From NCBI RefSeq assembly GCF_000740675.1, contig NZ_JPXI01000037.1, forward strand, positions 1 through 64,000: DNA of 64,000 nucleotides. Direction: 5' to 3'. The position numbers and the translations under genes are program-made. The notes under the pieces are model-generated. The model searched no databases. It was not told the origin of the DNA and saw only the letters and a list, made by a program, of their open reading frames with translations. This DNA is from Massilia sp. BSC265. GTDB taxonomy: Bacteria > Pseudomonadota > Gammaproteobacteria > Burkholderiales > Burkholderiaceae_D. Every line of letters begins with the position of its first letter. Position 1 is the stretch's first letter. Shown here piece after piece: positions 42,296 to 51,323 of the stretch.

Positions 42296-42883
42296 TCAGC
42301 CGTTGCGCAGGTAGCGTTCCGGCAGTTGCAGCTTCGCGTCTTCGGCGCGCCAGATCAGGCTCAGCACATACCAGCGCTTGCCGTCGTGGATCAGCTGGAT
42401 GCTGTTGATCCCGCGCATGAAAGGCTTGGCGTCATCCTTGGCGTGGCGCGCCTCGTAGGTGCTGAACACGTGGGCGATCTGGCCGAAGACCTCGAGGGTG
42501 CGTGCCTTTTCGGTTTCGAAGAAGCCTTGGGTGGCGAAGGTCTTGCTGCTGCGGGCGATGTAGTCGTCCGGCGTCATCGTGCGCAGGGCAAAGCTGCCGT
42601 CCGGTCGCGCACCCACCACGCCCATCCGTCCCTCGGATGCGAACAGCGAACGCATGCGATCCCAGTCGCGCGGCGCGCCGGCCGGGCCCGAGATCACATC
42701 GTAGAGCGCGGCGATGATGGCGTCGATCGAGGCGACGTCCGCCGCCCGAGCTGCCGGCATGCCGGCGGCTGCCGGCGCGGCCGGTGCGGCCACGGCGGTC
42801 GGCGTGGCGGGTGCCGCCTGCTGGGCCAGTGCTGCCGGCGCGGCGAATGCCAGTGCGAGGCCGAGTTGGGCCAAACGGTTCAT
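42296..42883 (-). CDS. Exported SnoaL/NTF2-like protein
   Basis: 195 residues. Signal peptide MNRLAQLGLALAFAAPAALA, an Ala/Pro-rich linker to about 45, then an NTF2-like fold (SIDAIIAALYDVISGPAGAPRDWDRMRSLFASEGRMGVV..., HVFSTYEARH, GINSIQLIHDGKRWYVLSLIWRAE). The cone-shaped pocket of this fold binds small ligands or catalyses simple reactions, but no catalytic set can be assigned. The start follows GGGGGAG. Confidence 0.75.
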   Translation of the reverse strand: MNRLAQLGLALAFAAPAALAQQAAPATPTAVAAPAAPAAAGMPAARAADVASIDAIIAALYDVISGPAGAPRDWDRMRSLFASEGRMGVVGARPDGSFALRTMTPDDYIARSSKTFATQGFFETEKARTLEVFGQIAHVFSTYEARHAKDDAKPFMRGINSIQLIHDGKRWYVLSLIWRAEDAKLQLPERYLRNG

Positions 42884-42993
42884 GTCTCCCCCTTATTGTT
42901 GTCATTTGATGAATAGTGAGCACATCATTGCGCATTTCTGGTCGCTTGTCATCCACCATGGATGGGGGCCGGTCAGGATGACAAGCGTCCAGT

Positions 42994-42999
42994 TATAAT
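42994..42999 (+). promoter_or_regulatory. Possible -10 of argH
   Basis: TATAAT 26 bp before the argH ATG; no convincing -35 at 16-18 bp. Confidence 0.35.
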
Positions 43000-43025
43000 C
43001 GTGGGATACCAAAAGGGATCCCACC

Positions 43026-44423
43026 ATGACCGATCAATTCTCCAAGAAGGCCGAAGCCTGGTCTGCCCGCTTCACCGAACCCGTCTCCGACCTCGTCAAG
43101 CGCTACACCGCCTCGGTGTTCTTCGACAAGCGCCTGGCCCCGTTCGACATCCAGGGCTCGCTCGCCCACGCCGAGATGCTGGCCGCGCAAGGCATCATCA
43201 GCGAACAGGACCGCGCCGAGATCGAGCGCGGCATGGCCCAGATCAAGGGCGAGATCGAGGCCGGCAGCTTCGAATGGCTGCTCGACCTGGAAGACGTGCA
43301 CCTGAACATCGAGAAGCGCCTGACCGAACTGGTGGGGGACGCCGGCAAGCGCCTGCATACCGGCCGTTCGCGCAACGACCAGGTCGCGACCGACATCCGC
43401 CTGTACGTGCGTGCGGCGATCGACGACATCCTCGGCCTGCTGGGGAGCCTGCGCGGCGCGCTGACAAGCCTGGCCGAGCGCCATGCGGACACCATCATGC
43501 CGGGCTTCACCCACCTGCAGGTGGCACAGCCCATCACGTTCGGACACCACATGCTGGCCTACGTCGAGATGTTCGGCCGCGACGCCGAGCGCATGCAGGA
43601 TGCGCGCCGCCGCGTGAATCGCCTGCCGCTGGGCGCCGCCGCACTGGCCGGCACCACCTTCCCGATCGACCGACTGCGCGTGGCGAAAACCCTGGGCTTC
43701 GAGGACGTGTGCCACAACTCGCTGGACGCCGTGTCGGACCGCGATTTCGCGATCGAATTCACGGCCGCCGCCTCGCTGATCATGATGCACGTGTCGCGCT
43801 TCTCGGAAGAGCTGGTCATGTGGATGAGCCCGCGCATCGGCTTCATCGACATCGCCGACCGCTTCTGCACCGGCTCGTCGATCATGCCGCAGAAGAAAAA
43901 CCCGGACGTGCCGGAACTGGCGCGCGGCAAGACCGGCCGTGTCTACGGCCACCTGAACGGCCTGCTGACCCTGATGAAAGGCCAGCCGCTGGCCTACAAC
44001 AAGGACAACCAGGAAGACAAGGAACCGCTGTTCGACACCATCGATACGGTCACGGACACGCTGCGCATCTTTGCCGACATGGCGGGCGGCATCACGGTCA
44101 AGGCCGAGAACATGCGCGCCGCAGCGCTGCAGGGTTACGCCACCGCCACCGACCTGGCCGACTACCTGGTCAAGAAGGGCCTGCCCTTCCGCGACGCGCA
44201 CGAAGCCGTGGCGCATGCGGTGCGCGCCTGCGACATCGCCGGGTGCGACCTGTCGGAGATGCCGCTCGAGAAGTTGCGCGAGTTCTCGCCGCTGATCGAG
44301 CAGGATGTGTTCGCGGTGCTCACGCTGGAAGGCTCGGTGGCGGCCCGCGACCACGTCGGCGGCACCGCGCCGAACCAGGTGCGCAAGGCGATCGAGCGCG
44401 TGCGCAAGCAGCTCGAGGGGTAA
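43026..44423 (+). CDS. argH: Argininosuccinate lyase
   Basis: 465 residues, full length. Splits argininosuccinate into arginine and fumarate, the last step of arginine synthesis. Fumarase/aspartase superfamily signature [12 protein letters not shown] with the catalytic-loop serine, [12 protein letters not shown], and [16 protein letters not shown]. Stand-alone, as is usual in Betaproteobacteria; convergent with rsgA across a REPIN. Confidence 0.97.
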   Translation: MTDQFSKKAEAWSARFTEPVSDLVKRYTASVFFDKRLAPFDIQGSLAHAEMLAAQGIISEQDRAEIERGMAQIKGEIEAGSFEWLLDLEDVHLNIEKRLTELVGDAGKRLHTGRSRNDQVATDIRLYVRAAIDDILGLLGSLRGALTSLAERHADTIMPGFTHLQVAQPITFGHHMLAYVEMFGRDAERMQDARRRVNRLPLGAAALAGTTFPIDRLRVAKTLGFEDVCHNSLDAVSDRDFAIEFTAAASLIMMHVSRFSEELVMWMSPRIGFIDIADRFCTGSSIMPQKKNPDVPELARGKTGRVYGHLNGLLTLMKGQPLAYNKDNQEDKEPLFDTIDTVTDTLRIFADMAGGITVKAENMRAAALQGYATATDLADYLVKKGLPFRDAHEAVAHAVRACDIAGCDLSEMPLEKLREFSPLIEQDVFAVLTLEGSVAARDHVGGTAPNQVRKAIERVRKQLEG

Positions 44424-44426
44424 TCC

Positions 44427-44532
44427 ATAGGGTGGGCGGCTATGCCGCCCACGCGGTCAACGTCCGCCGGCACGACCGAGACATATCGTATGTCGGCGAT
44501 CACCGCGTGGGCAGGAAACCTGCCCACCCTAC
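44427..44532. repeat. REPIN between argH and rsgA
   Basis: Left half ATAGGGTGGGCGGC-tat-GCCGCCCACGCG, right half CGCGTGGGCAGG-aaa-CCTGCCCACCCTAC in mirror orientation, about 50 bp of spacer. The left head is ATAG rather than GTAG. Convergent intergenic location; it may double as terminator. Confidence 0.7.
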
Positions 44533-44540
44533 GAAAAGCC

Positions 44541-45575
44541 TCATCCGCCTCGTTTATCGCGCCCGCGCTGCTTCGCTTCCTTCATCAACACCTTCCACTT
44601 CCCCCGCTCGGCAATGCGCTCCAGCGCCGTCTGCTCCGCCCGCCCCACCTCGCGCAACAGCTTGCGGTAGTTCTGCAGGCGATCGGCATCGACCACCCCG
44701 CGCACCGCGCATCCCGGTTCGCTCGCATGGCGGCAGTCGCGAAATTGGCACTGGTCCGCCAGGGCCGTGATGTCGTTGAAGGACAGTTCCAGCTCCTCCT
44801 CGTCCGCATCCGGCTGCCACGCGCGCAGGCCGGGCGTATCGATGATGCAGGCGCCGCCCGGACAGCGGTGCAGCGAGCGCGCCGTGGTGGTGTGGCGCCC
44901 GCGGTCGTCCCCATGCCGCGTGCCGCCGGTGGCTTGTCGGCTGCCGCTCAAGGCATTGGTGAGCGTGGACTTGCCCACGCCCGAGGAGCCCAGCAGCACC
45001 AGGGTCTGCCCTGCCCCCAGCCACGGGGCCAGCACGCCGGCGTCAATCTGTTCAGAGGGAATCAGCTGCAGCAGCGGCACGTCGCCGGGAATGCGCTGGC
45101 GCAGCTGCGCGATCCTGTCCTCGACCCGGCTGCCGATATCGGGCTTGGTCAGGACCATCACCGGCTCGACGCCGCAGGCCCGCACCAGCGCGATATAGCG
45201 TTCCATGCGGCGTGGATTGAAGTCGTTGTCGAGGCCCATCAGCAGTAGCGCCGTGTCTACGTTGCTGGCCAGCACCTGGCTTCCCGACGGGGTTCGCCGC
45301 GACAACCGGGTGAGGGCATCGAGGGTATGGTCGATCCACCAGTCGCCCAGGCTGGGCGAGGCAAGTACCCAGTCGCCGACCACGGGCTGGCCGCTGGAAA
45401 CGAAGCGCGCGCTGCGCGCCGGGAATGCCTCGCGACCGTCGTCGAGCGTGAACCAGTCGCGCTGGACGGAGGTTACGCGGGCGAGGCGCCCGTGCGGCGA
45501 TGCCGCCGCGATTTGTTGGACAAAATGCTGCTTGAAGCCGATCCCGTGCAGGGTCGGGAAATCGATGTCGATCAT
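44541..45575 (-). CDS. rsgA: Ribosome small-subunit-dependent GTPase A
   Basis: 344 residues. OB-fold N-terminus, circularly permuted GTPase with TKPD, P-loop GSSGVGKST and DTPGLR, switch GRHTTTARSLH, and the C-terminal zinc site (CQFRDCRHASEPGC). Acts late in 30S subunit assembly. Ends in a basic tail (KQRGRDKRGG). The ribosome-binding site is weak. Confidence 0.95.
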   Translation of the reverse strand: MIDIDFPTLHGIGFKQHFVQQIAAASPHGRLARVTSVQRDWFTLDDGREAFPARSARFVSSGQPVVGDWVLASPSLGDWWIDHTLDALTRLSRRTPSGSQVLASNVDTALLLMGLDNDFNPRRMERYIALVRACGVEPVMVLTKPDIGSRVEDRIAQLRQRIPGDVPLLQLIPSEQIDAGVLAPWLGAGQTLVLLGSSGVGKSTLTNALSGSRQATGGTRHGDDRGRHTTTARSLHRCPGGACIIDTPGLRAWQPDADEEELELSFNDITALADQCQFRDCRHASEPGCAVRGVVDADRLQNYRKLLREVGRAEQTALERIAERGKWKVLMKEAKQRGRDKRGG

Positions 45576-45903
45576 GACGATATGTTTTCCGATTCAATGG
45601 CGCAACAGGCGTGCGCAGGCAGCCGCACCGATGGCGCGGCAAGGTCAAGGAATGGAAGGTCGGGCGCGCTGGCGCGCTCAATGCATCGTCGTGATGCGTG
45701 TCGTGCTGGACGAGCAGGTCAGGCGGCCGACCGGAGGGCGGTATCAGGCTGGTTCATGCGGCGTCTCCTCGGATCGGTGAATGGGACCGATAGTCTCGCA
45801 GCGCACCGCTGCAAGGTCAAGGCCTGCAGAAGGAGTAGGGAGCGGAACGCTCCGCCCTTTTGCGCTATGCTGGACGATTCGATTCCCCAATGAGAGCGCA
45901 TCC
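45576..45903. other. Gap between rsgA and the HAD gene
   Basis: Contains a GTAG-headed hairpin at 45835-45853 (GGAGCG-gaa-CGCTCC), similar in form but not in sequence to the REP family, and a 12-codon minus-strand frame starting at 45757 behind a good GGAGA. No recognised gene. Confidence 0.45.
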
Positions 45904-46587
45904 GTGACACCGACCAACCCATCCGTCCTGCCCTCGCGCGAATATGCCGCCTTCCTGTTCGACATGGACGGCACCATCCTCACCTCGATCAAGTCCGCCG
46001 AGCGGGTCTGGAGCGCCTGGGCGCTCCGGCACGGGCTCGACCCGGAAACCTTCGTGCCGACCGTCCACGGCAAGCGCACCGAGGACACCATCCGCCAGCT
46101 CGGCCTGCCCGGCGTCGATCCGGTGTCGGAGGCGCTGGGCATTGCGCTGGCCGAGATCGAGGATGTGGGCGACATCGAGGAAATCGCCGGCGTGGGCCGC
46201 TTCCTGGCCAGCCTGCCGCTTGAGCGCTGGGCCATCGTGACCTCGGCCTCGCGCGCGCTGGCAACGGCGCGCATTGCGGCCGCCGGGTTGCCCTTGCCGC
46301 CGCTGCTGGTGTCGGCCGACGACGTCAAGCGCGGCAAGCCGCATCCCGATCCTTTCCTGCTGGGCGCGCAGAAGCTGGGCGTGGCGCCGCAGGATTGCCT
46401 GGTGTTCGAGGACACGACGATCGGGCTGGCCGCGGCAGAAAGCGCGGGCATGGACAGCGTCGTCGTCACCGCTACGCACACGCATCCGGTCGAGACACGC
46501 TCGGCGCCGGTGGCGGACTATCTGGACCTGGTTGCCGTGCGTACGGAAAGCGGGCTGCTGAAGGTGCAGCGCAAGATCGGCCACTGA
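45904..46587 (+). CDS. HAD-IA family phosphatase
   Basis: 227 residues from a GTG start. HAD motifs: FDMDGTI (nucleophile and acid Asp), VTSAS (motif II), KRGKPHPDPF (motif III Lys), and VFEDTTIGLAAA (motif IV). Resembles sugar or glycerol phosphate phosphatases (GPP1/YfbT group); the substrate is not decidable. A longer frame exists upstream but lacks family similarity. Confidence 0.88.
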   Translation: MTPTNPSVLPSREYAAFLFDMDGTILTSIKSAERVWSAWALRHGLDPETFVPTVHGKRTEDTIRQLGLPGVDPVSEALGIALAEIEDVGDIEEIAGVGRFLASLPLERWAIVTSASRALATARIAAAGLPLPPLLVSADDVKRGKPHPDPFLLGAQKLGVAPQDCLVFEDTTIGLAAAESAGMDSVVVTATHTHPVETRSAPVADYLDLVAVRTESGLLKVQRKIGH

Positions 46588-46657
46588 GCGCTGCCGTCTT
46601 GTCTTGCGGCGCTTGATACCCACATGTCAGGTATCGACGACAACCATGGAGGTGCAC

Positions 46658-46885
46658 ATGCACCGCTATCGCAACACGAGCGGCGAATCCGGCGTGGTCG
46701 CCTACGACATCGACAAGGACTCGATCACCATCCAGTTCACCGGCGGCGACCGCTACCTGTATACCGAGCGCAGCGCCGGGGCCGAGAACATTGCCAGGAT
46801 GCAGGAACTGGCGCGCGAGGGCCGGGGGCTGTCCACCTTCGTGAGCCAGCACATCCGCAGCCGCTACGCGCGCAAGTTGAACTAA
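46658..46885 (+). CDS. Small KTSC-like protein
   Basis: 75 residues. Pattern VVAYDIDKDSITIQFTGGDRYLYTERSAGAENIARMQELAREGRGLSTFVSQHIRSRYARKL resembles the KTSC domain family of small proteins, proposed to bind nucleic acid or act with RelE-type partners; function unknown. The start at MHRYRN is set by GGAGG 5 nt upstream; an ATG four codons earlier overlaps it. Confidence 0.7.
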   Translation: MHRYRNTSGESGVVAYDIDKDSITIQFTGGDRYLYTERSAGAENIARMQELAREGRGLSTFVSQHIRSRYARKLN

Positions 46886-46889
46886 TGCC

Positions 46890-47363
46890 TCAGCCGCGCG
46901 GTTCGCGCGGTGGATAAGGTGAGCCATCCTTGTGCAGGAAGGTCTTGGTGTCGCCGTCGTAACGCAGGTCGATGTCGGGATAGACTGCCGAATCGCCCGG
47001 GATGCGCGAGCCGACGCACAGGAACACGCCCGGCCCCCAGCTGCGGTTGATGAGATGGTGCCCGTTCGGCTTTCCTGCTGGAAAGGCTGCGCAGTCCCCT
47101 GCCCGCATGAGGGTCTCGCCTTCGTCGGTGACCAACACCAGTTCGCCCGACACGACCATCACGAATTCATCCTCGTGCGAGTGCCAGTGGCGCTGCGACG
47201 AAGCCGCACCCGGCTGCAGCTCGACCAGGTTGACGCCGAACTGGGTCAGGCCGCCGGCGTCGCCCAGGGCCTGCTTGGTGCGGCCCTCCACCAGCTCGGC
47301 GAAGGGCTCGGGATAGCCCGTGCCGCCCACCACGGGAATGCTGTTCAGGTCCAGTCTCGACAT
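46890..47363 (-). CDS. Cupin domain protein
   Basis: 157 residues, single cupin barrel: motif 1 QRHWHSHEDEFVMVVSGEL with the metal-binding histidines and glutamate, motif 2 AGDCAAFPAGKPNGHHLIN. Could bind a metal and act on a small acid or sugar; no specific activity assigned. Next to paaZ but 45 bp away and not a known paa gene. Converges on the KTSC-like gene with a 4-bp gap. Confidence 0.85.
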   Translation of the reverse strand: MSRLDLNSIPVVGGTGYPEPFAELVEGRTKQALGDAGGLTQFGVNLVELQPGAASSQRHWHSHEDEFVMVVSGELVLVTDEGETLMRAGDCAAFPAGKPNGHHLINRSWGPGVFLCVGSRIPGDSAVYPDIDLRYDGDTKTFLHKDGSPYPPREPRG

Positions 47364-47408
47364 GCAAAGGGTCTCCTTGGTTGTGGTGGACGACGCACTT
47401 TCGCCATC

Positions 47409-49460
47409 CTAGCTGCGCTTTTGCACCAGCGTCAGGATATCGTAACTCGCCACGAGTTCGTCGTGTTGATTGGTGACTTGCACGTCCCAGGCCACCACGC
47501 CCTGGCCGCGGCCCTGCTCGTCCGTGCGGTTGCGGTCGACCTTGCGCTTGCAGGTCAGGCGGGCACGGATGGTGTCGCCGATCGCCACCGGCGCCACGAA
47601 ACGCAGGTTGTCCAGGCCGTAGTTGGCCAGCACCGGACCCGGCGCCGGCGACACGAACAAGCCCGCCGCCGCCGACAGCACGAAGTAGCCGTGCGCGATA
47701 CGCTTGCCGAACTGGGTGTCCTTGGCCGCGATCTCGTCGAAGTGCATGTAGAAGTAGTCGCCCGAGACGCCGCCGAAGTTGACGATGTCGGCCTCGCTCA
47801 CGGTGCGGCGGTGGGTCAGCAGCGAGTGGCCCACCTCGAGGTCTTCGAACCAGCGGCGGAACGGGTGGATGTCCGTTTCCTTGACCGCGCCGCCGCGCAC
47901 GTACTCGCCGGTGACGGCGGTCAGCATGGTGGGCGAGCCCTGCACCGCGGCGCGCTGCAGGAAGTGCTTGACGGCGCGGATGCCGCCCAGCTCTTCGCCG
48001 CCGCCGGCGCGGCCCGGGCCGCCATGCTTCAGTTGCGGCAGCGGCGAGCCGTGGCCGGTGGAATCCACCGCCGATTCGCGCTCGAGGATGTGGACGCGCC
48101 CGTGCGATGCGGCAGCGATCGGCACCGCGTGGGCGGCGATCGCCGGGTCCTTGGTCACCAGGGTGGTCACCAGGCTGCCCTTGCCGCGCGCGGCCAGGTG
48201 CAGCGCCTCGTCGATGTCGCGGTAGGTCATCACCGTGCTCACCGGGCCGAAGGCCTCGATGTCGTGGACGGCATCGTTGATCAAGGCGTTACGGCACAGC
48301 AGCAGGGTCGGTGCGAAGAAGGCGCCGTTGGCACAGCCCTCGCCCACCGGATTGAAACCGTCGCGGGCGCTGAACAGGATTTCGTTGCCACGTGCAAGCA
48401 TCTCGACGCGCTCGGAGACGTCGCGGTGCTGGTCCATCGAGGCCAGCGCGCCCATGCGCACGCCCTCGACCTTCGGGTTGCCCACCGTGATCTTGGCTAG
48501 GCGCTCGCGCAGGCGCATGCCAACGGCCTCGGCATGCTGCTCGGGCACGATGACGCGGCGGATGGCCGTGCATTTCTGGCCGGCCTTGCCGGTCATCTCG
48601 CGCGCGACTTCCTTCACGAACAGGTCGAATTCCGGATCGCCAGGTGCGACGTCCGGCGCCAGGATGGCGCAGTTCAGCGAGTCGGCTTCGGCGGTGAACG
48701 GCACCGCTTCGCGGATCAGGTTCTGGTTGGCCTTCAGCTTGGCGGCGGTGTCGGCCGAGCCGGTGAAGGTGACGGCATCGAATCCCCCAAGGCGGTCGAG
48801 CAGGTCGCCGGTGCTGCCAATGACGAGCTGCAGCGCGCCTTCCGGCAACAGGCCGGAATCCATCATCATTTTCACGGTGGCGTGGGTCAGGTAGCTCGTC
48901 GCGGTGGCCGGCTTGACGATGCAAGGCATCGCGGCCAGGAAGCTCGGCGCGAATTTTTCCAGCATGCCCCAGATCGGGAAGTTGAAGGCATTGATGTGCA
49001 CCGCCAGGCCGCCGCGCGGCACCAGGATGTGGGTGCCGGCGAAGCCGCCGCGCTTGCCCAGCGCCATGGCCGGGCCTTCGTGCAGCACGTTCGAGGACGG
49101 CAGCTCGCGCGAGCCCATGCTGGCATAGGCGAACAGGGTGCCGATGCCGCCCTCGACGTCGACCCAGCTGTCCGGGCGGGTGGCGCCGGTCAGGTGCGAG
49201 ATCTCATACAGCTCTTCCTTGCGCTCCATGAGGTAGAGGGCCAGGGCCTTCAGGCGCTGGGCGCGCTTCTGGAAGTCGAGCCCCATCAGCTGCTTGACGC
49301 CGGTTTTACGCGCATAGGTGACGGCCTCGTCGAAGTCGATTTTTTCGGCGTGGGTGTGGAAGATCAGTTCGTTGTTCAGCGCGCTATGCAGCGGCATGTG
49401 TGCTTCAAGGCCGTGCCAGCGGCCGGCGATCAGGCTTTGCAGGGTTGCGATGTTGCCCAT
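47409..49460 (-). CDS. paaZ: PaaZ: oxepin-CoA hydrolase / 3-oxo-5,6-dehydrosuberyl-CoA semialdehyde dehydrogenase
   Basis: 683 residues, two enzymes in one chain. N-terminal aldehyde dehydrogenase (about 1-520) with VTFTGSADTAAKL and nucleophile in GKAGQKCTAIRRV; C-terminal MaoC-like hotdog hydratase (about 545-680, VSEADIVNFGGVSGDYFYMHFDE) that opens the oxepin-CoA ring. Both halves intact, so the reactive aldehyde should be trapped. The start follows GGAGACG; frames further upstream are not homologous. Last gene of the paa block. Confidence 0.96.
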   Translation of the reverse strand: MGNIATLQSLIAGRWHGLEAHMPLHSALNNELIFHTHAEKIDFDEAVTYARKTGVKQLMGLDFQKRAQRLKALALYLMERKEELYEISHLTGATRPDSWVDVEGGIGTLFAYASMGSRELPSSNVLHEGPAMALGKRGGFAGTHILVPRGGLAVHINAFNFPIWGMLEKFAPSFLAAMPCIVKPATATSYLTHATVKMMMDSGLLPEGALQLVIGSTGDLLDRLGGFDAVTFTGSADTAAKLKANQNLIREAVPFTAEADSLNCAILAPDVAPGDPEFDLFVKEVAREMTGKAGQKCTAIRRVIVPEQHAEAVGMRLRERLAKITVGNPKVEGVRMGALASMDQHRDVSERVEMLARGNEILFSARDGFNPVGEGCANGAFFAPTLLLCRNALINDAVHDIEAFGPVSTVMTYRDIDEALHLAARGKGSLVTTLVTKDPAIAAHAVPIAAASHGRVHILERESAVDSTGHGSPLPQLKHGGPGRAGGGEELGGIRAVKHFLQRAAVQGSPTMLTAVTGEYVRGGAVKETDIHPFRRWFEDLEVGHSLLTHRRTVSEADIVNFGGVSGDYFYMHFDEIAAKDTQFGKRIAHGYFVLSAAAGLFVSPAPGPVLANYGLDNLRFVAPVAIGDTIRARLTCKRKVDRNRTDEQGRGQGVVAWDVQVTNQHDELVASYDILTLVQKRS

Positions 49461-49485
49461 GTCGTTCGTCTCCGTTCTTGTCTCT

Positions 49486-50085
49486 TCAGGTTTTCGGTTT
49501 GTGCATGCCGTTCGGGTCGAACTCGATGCCTTTCCGGCCCGGCTCGGCCTCAGGCAGGGCCTCGACCTCGCGCATCGTCTGCAGCGAGCGCACATTCAGC
49601 TCATGGTACTGGCGCGTCCCGAAACTCTTCCACTTCACATCCTCCTCGAGCAGCTCGCGCATGACCTTGGCCGGCGTGCCCATCACCATGCTGCGCGGCG
49701 GGATGATCATGCCCGCCTTCACGAAGCTCATCGCGGCGACGATCGATTCCTCGCCGACGACCGCCTTGTCCATCACGACGGCATTCATGCCGACCATGGC
49801 ATTGCGCCGGATGCGGCAGCCGTGCAGCACCGCGCCGTGCCCGATGTGCCCATCGACCTCGACCACGGTGTCCTCGCCCGGGAAGCCGTGCATCACGCAG
49901 GTATCCTGCAGGTTGGCGCCCTCTTCCAGGATCAGGCGCCCGAAGTCGCCGCGCATCGAGGCCAGCGGGCCGATGTAGCAGCGCGGGCCGACGATCACGT
50001 CGCCGATCAGGACGGCGCTCGGATGCACGTAGGCGCTGGGATGGACCACCGGCCGCACGCCGTCGATCTCGTACACCTTGACCAT
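49486..50085 (-). CDS. paaY: PaaY: left-handed beta-helix thioesterase/gamma-carbonic anhydrase family
   Basis: 199 residues of hexapeptide repeats (HPSAYVHPSAVLIGDVIVG, GANLQDTCVMHGFPGEDTVVEVDGHIGHGAVLHGC) with the histidines that bind the trimer-interface metal. In E. coli PaaY hydrolyses the CoA adduct formed when PaaZ intermediates cyclise. 2 bp after paaJ. A much longer open frame on this strand runs antisense-like through paaJ and is not used. Confidence 0.93.
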   Translation of the reverse strand: MVKVYEIDGVRPVVHPSAYVHPSAVLIGDVIVGPRCYIGPLASMRGDFGRLILEEGANLQDTCVMHGFPGEDTVVEVDGHIGHGAVLHGCRIRRNAMVGMNAVVMDKAVVGEESIVAAMSFVKAGMIIPPRSMVMGTPAKVMRELLEEDVKWKSFGTRQYHELNVRSLQTMREVEALPEAEPGRKGIEFDPNGMHKPKT

Positions 50086-50087
50086 GC

Positions 50088-51293
50088 TTACACCCGCTCG
50101 ACGATCAGGGCGATGCCCTGGCCCACGCCGATGCACATGGTGCACAGGGCGTAGCATCCCTTGATCCGGTGCAGCTGGTTGACGGCGGTCGTCACCAGGC
50201 GTGCGCCGGAGGCGCCCAGCGGGTGGCCGAGCGCGATCGCGCCGCCGTTCGGGTTCACGTGATCCGCGTCGTCGGGCAGGCCGAGGTCGCGCATCACGGC
50301 CAGGCCCTGGGCGGCGAAGGCTTCGTTCAGCTCGATCACGTCCATCTGGTCGAGGCGCAGGCCGGTTTGCCGCAAAAGCTTCTTCACGGCCGGCGACGGA
50401 CCGAAGCCCATGATGCGCGGCGCCAGGCCGGCGGTGGCCATGCCGACCACGCGGGCGCGCGGAACCAGGCCATTGCGGACGGCAGTCGCTTCCCCCGCCA
50501 GCAGCAACGCGCAGGCGCCGTCGTTGAGGCTCGATGCATTGCCGGCGCTGACCGTCCCATCGGGCATGACCACGCCCTTCAGTTTCGCCAGGGCCTCGAT
50601 GCTGGTGTCCGGGCGCGGCTGCTCGTCGGTGTCGAACACGCGCGACTCGCCTTTCTTCGAATGCAGCGTGACCGGCACGATCTCGTCCTTGAAGAAGCCC
50701 TCCGCATGGGCGCGTGCCCAGCGCTGCTGGCTGCGCAGTGCGAAGGCATCCTGGTCGGCACGGTTGATGTTGAATTCGGCTGCCACGTTCTCGGCGGTCT
50801 CCGGCATCGAATCGATGCCATATTTCGCCTTCATGAGCGGATTGACGAAGCGCCAGCCGAGGGTCGTGTCCTCGATCCTGGCCGCGCGCGAGAAGGGGCT
50901 GTCGGCCTTGGCCATCACGAAAGGCGCGCGGGTCATGCTCTCGACGCCGCCGGCGATGATCAGGTTCGCTTCGCCGGCCCGGATCGCGCGCGCGGCGGTC
51001 CCGACGGCATCCATGCCGGAGCCGCACAGGCGGTTGATGGTGTTGGCCGGCACCTCTTGCGGCAGGCCCGCCAGCAGCGCGGCCATGCGGCCGACGTTGC
51101 GGTTGTCTTCGCCGGCCTGGTTGGCGCAGCCGTAGAACAGGTCGTCCACGGCGCCCCAATCCACGTCCTTGTTGCGGGCGATGAGCGCGGCGATGGGCAG
51201 CGCGCCCAGGTCGTCGGCACGGACGCTCGACAGCGAGCCGCCGTAGCGGCCGAAGGGGGTGCGGATGGCGTCGCAGATGAATGCGTCAGTCAT
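50088..51293 (-). CDS. paaJ: 3-oxoadipyl-CoA / 3-oxo-5,6-dehydrosuberyl-CoA thiolase
   Basis: 401 residues. Thiolase with nucleophile C90 (NRLCGSG), H357 (GHPLGASG) and C387 (CTMCIGVGQG). Cleaves the C8 and C6 keto-acyl-CoAs of the phenylacetate route to acetyl-CoA and succinyl-CoA. It could equally be called PcaF by sequence; the operon decides for PaaJ. Confidence 0.93.
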   Translation of the reverse strand: MTDAFICDAIRTPFGRYGGSLSSVRADDLGALPIAALIARNKDVDWGAVDDLFYGCANQAGEDNRNVGRMAALLAGLPQEVPANTINRLCGSGMDAVGTAARAIRAGEANLIIAGGVESMTRAPFVMAKADSPFSRAARIEDTTLGWRFVNPLMKAKYGIDSMPETAENVAAEFNINRADQDAFALRSQQRWARAHAEGFFKDEIVPVTLHSKKGESRVFDTDEQPRPDTSIEALAKLKGVVMPDGTVSAGNASSLNDGACALLLAGEATAVRNGLVPRARVVGMATAGLAPRIMGFGPSPAVKKLLRQTGLRLDQMDVIELNEAFAAQGLAVMRDLGLPDDADHVNPNGGAIALGHPLGASGARLVTTAVNQLHRIKGCYALCTMCIGVGQGIALIVERV

Positions 51294-51323
51294 GGTGTCT
51301 CCTCGGTATTCGTATTCGGTTCT

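Noticed and set aside
49486..51159. 557-codon frame that would extend paaY upstream through paaJ
   Set aside because: The N-terminal part is an out-of-frame reading of paaJ. PaaY homology begins at 50085, 2 bp after the paaJ stop.
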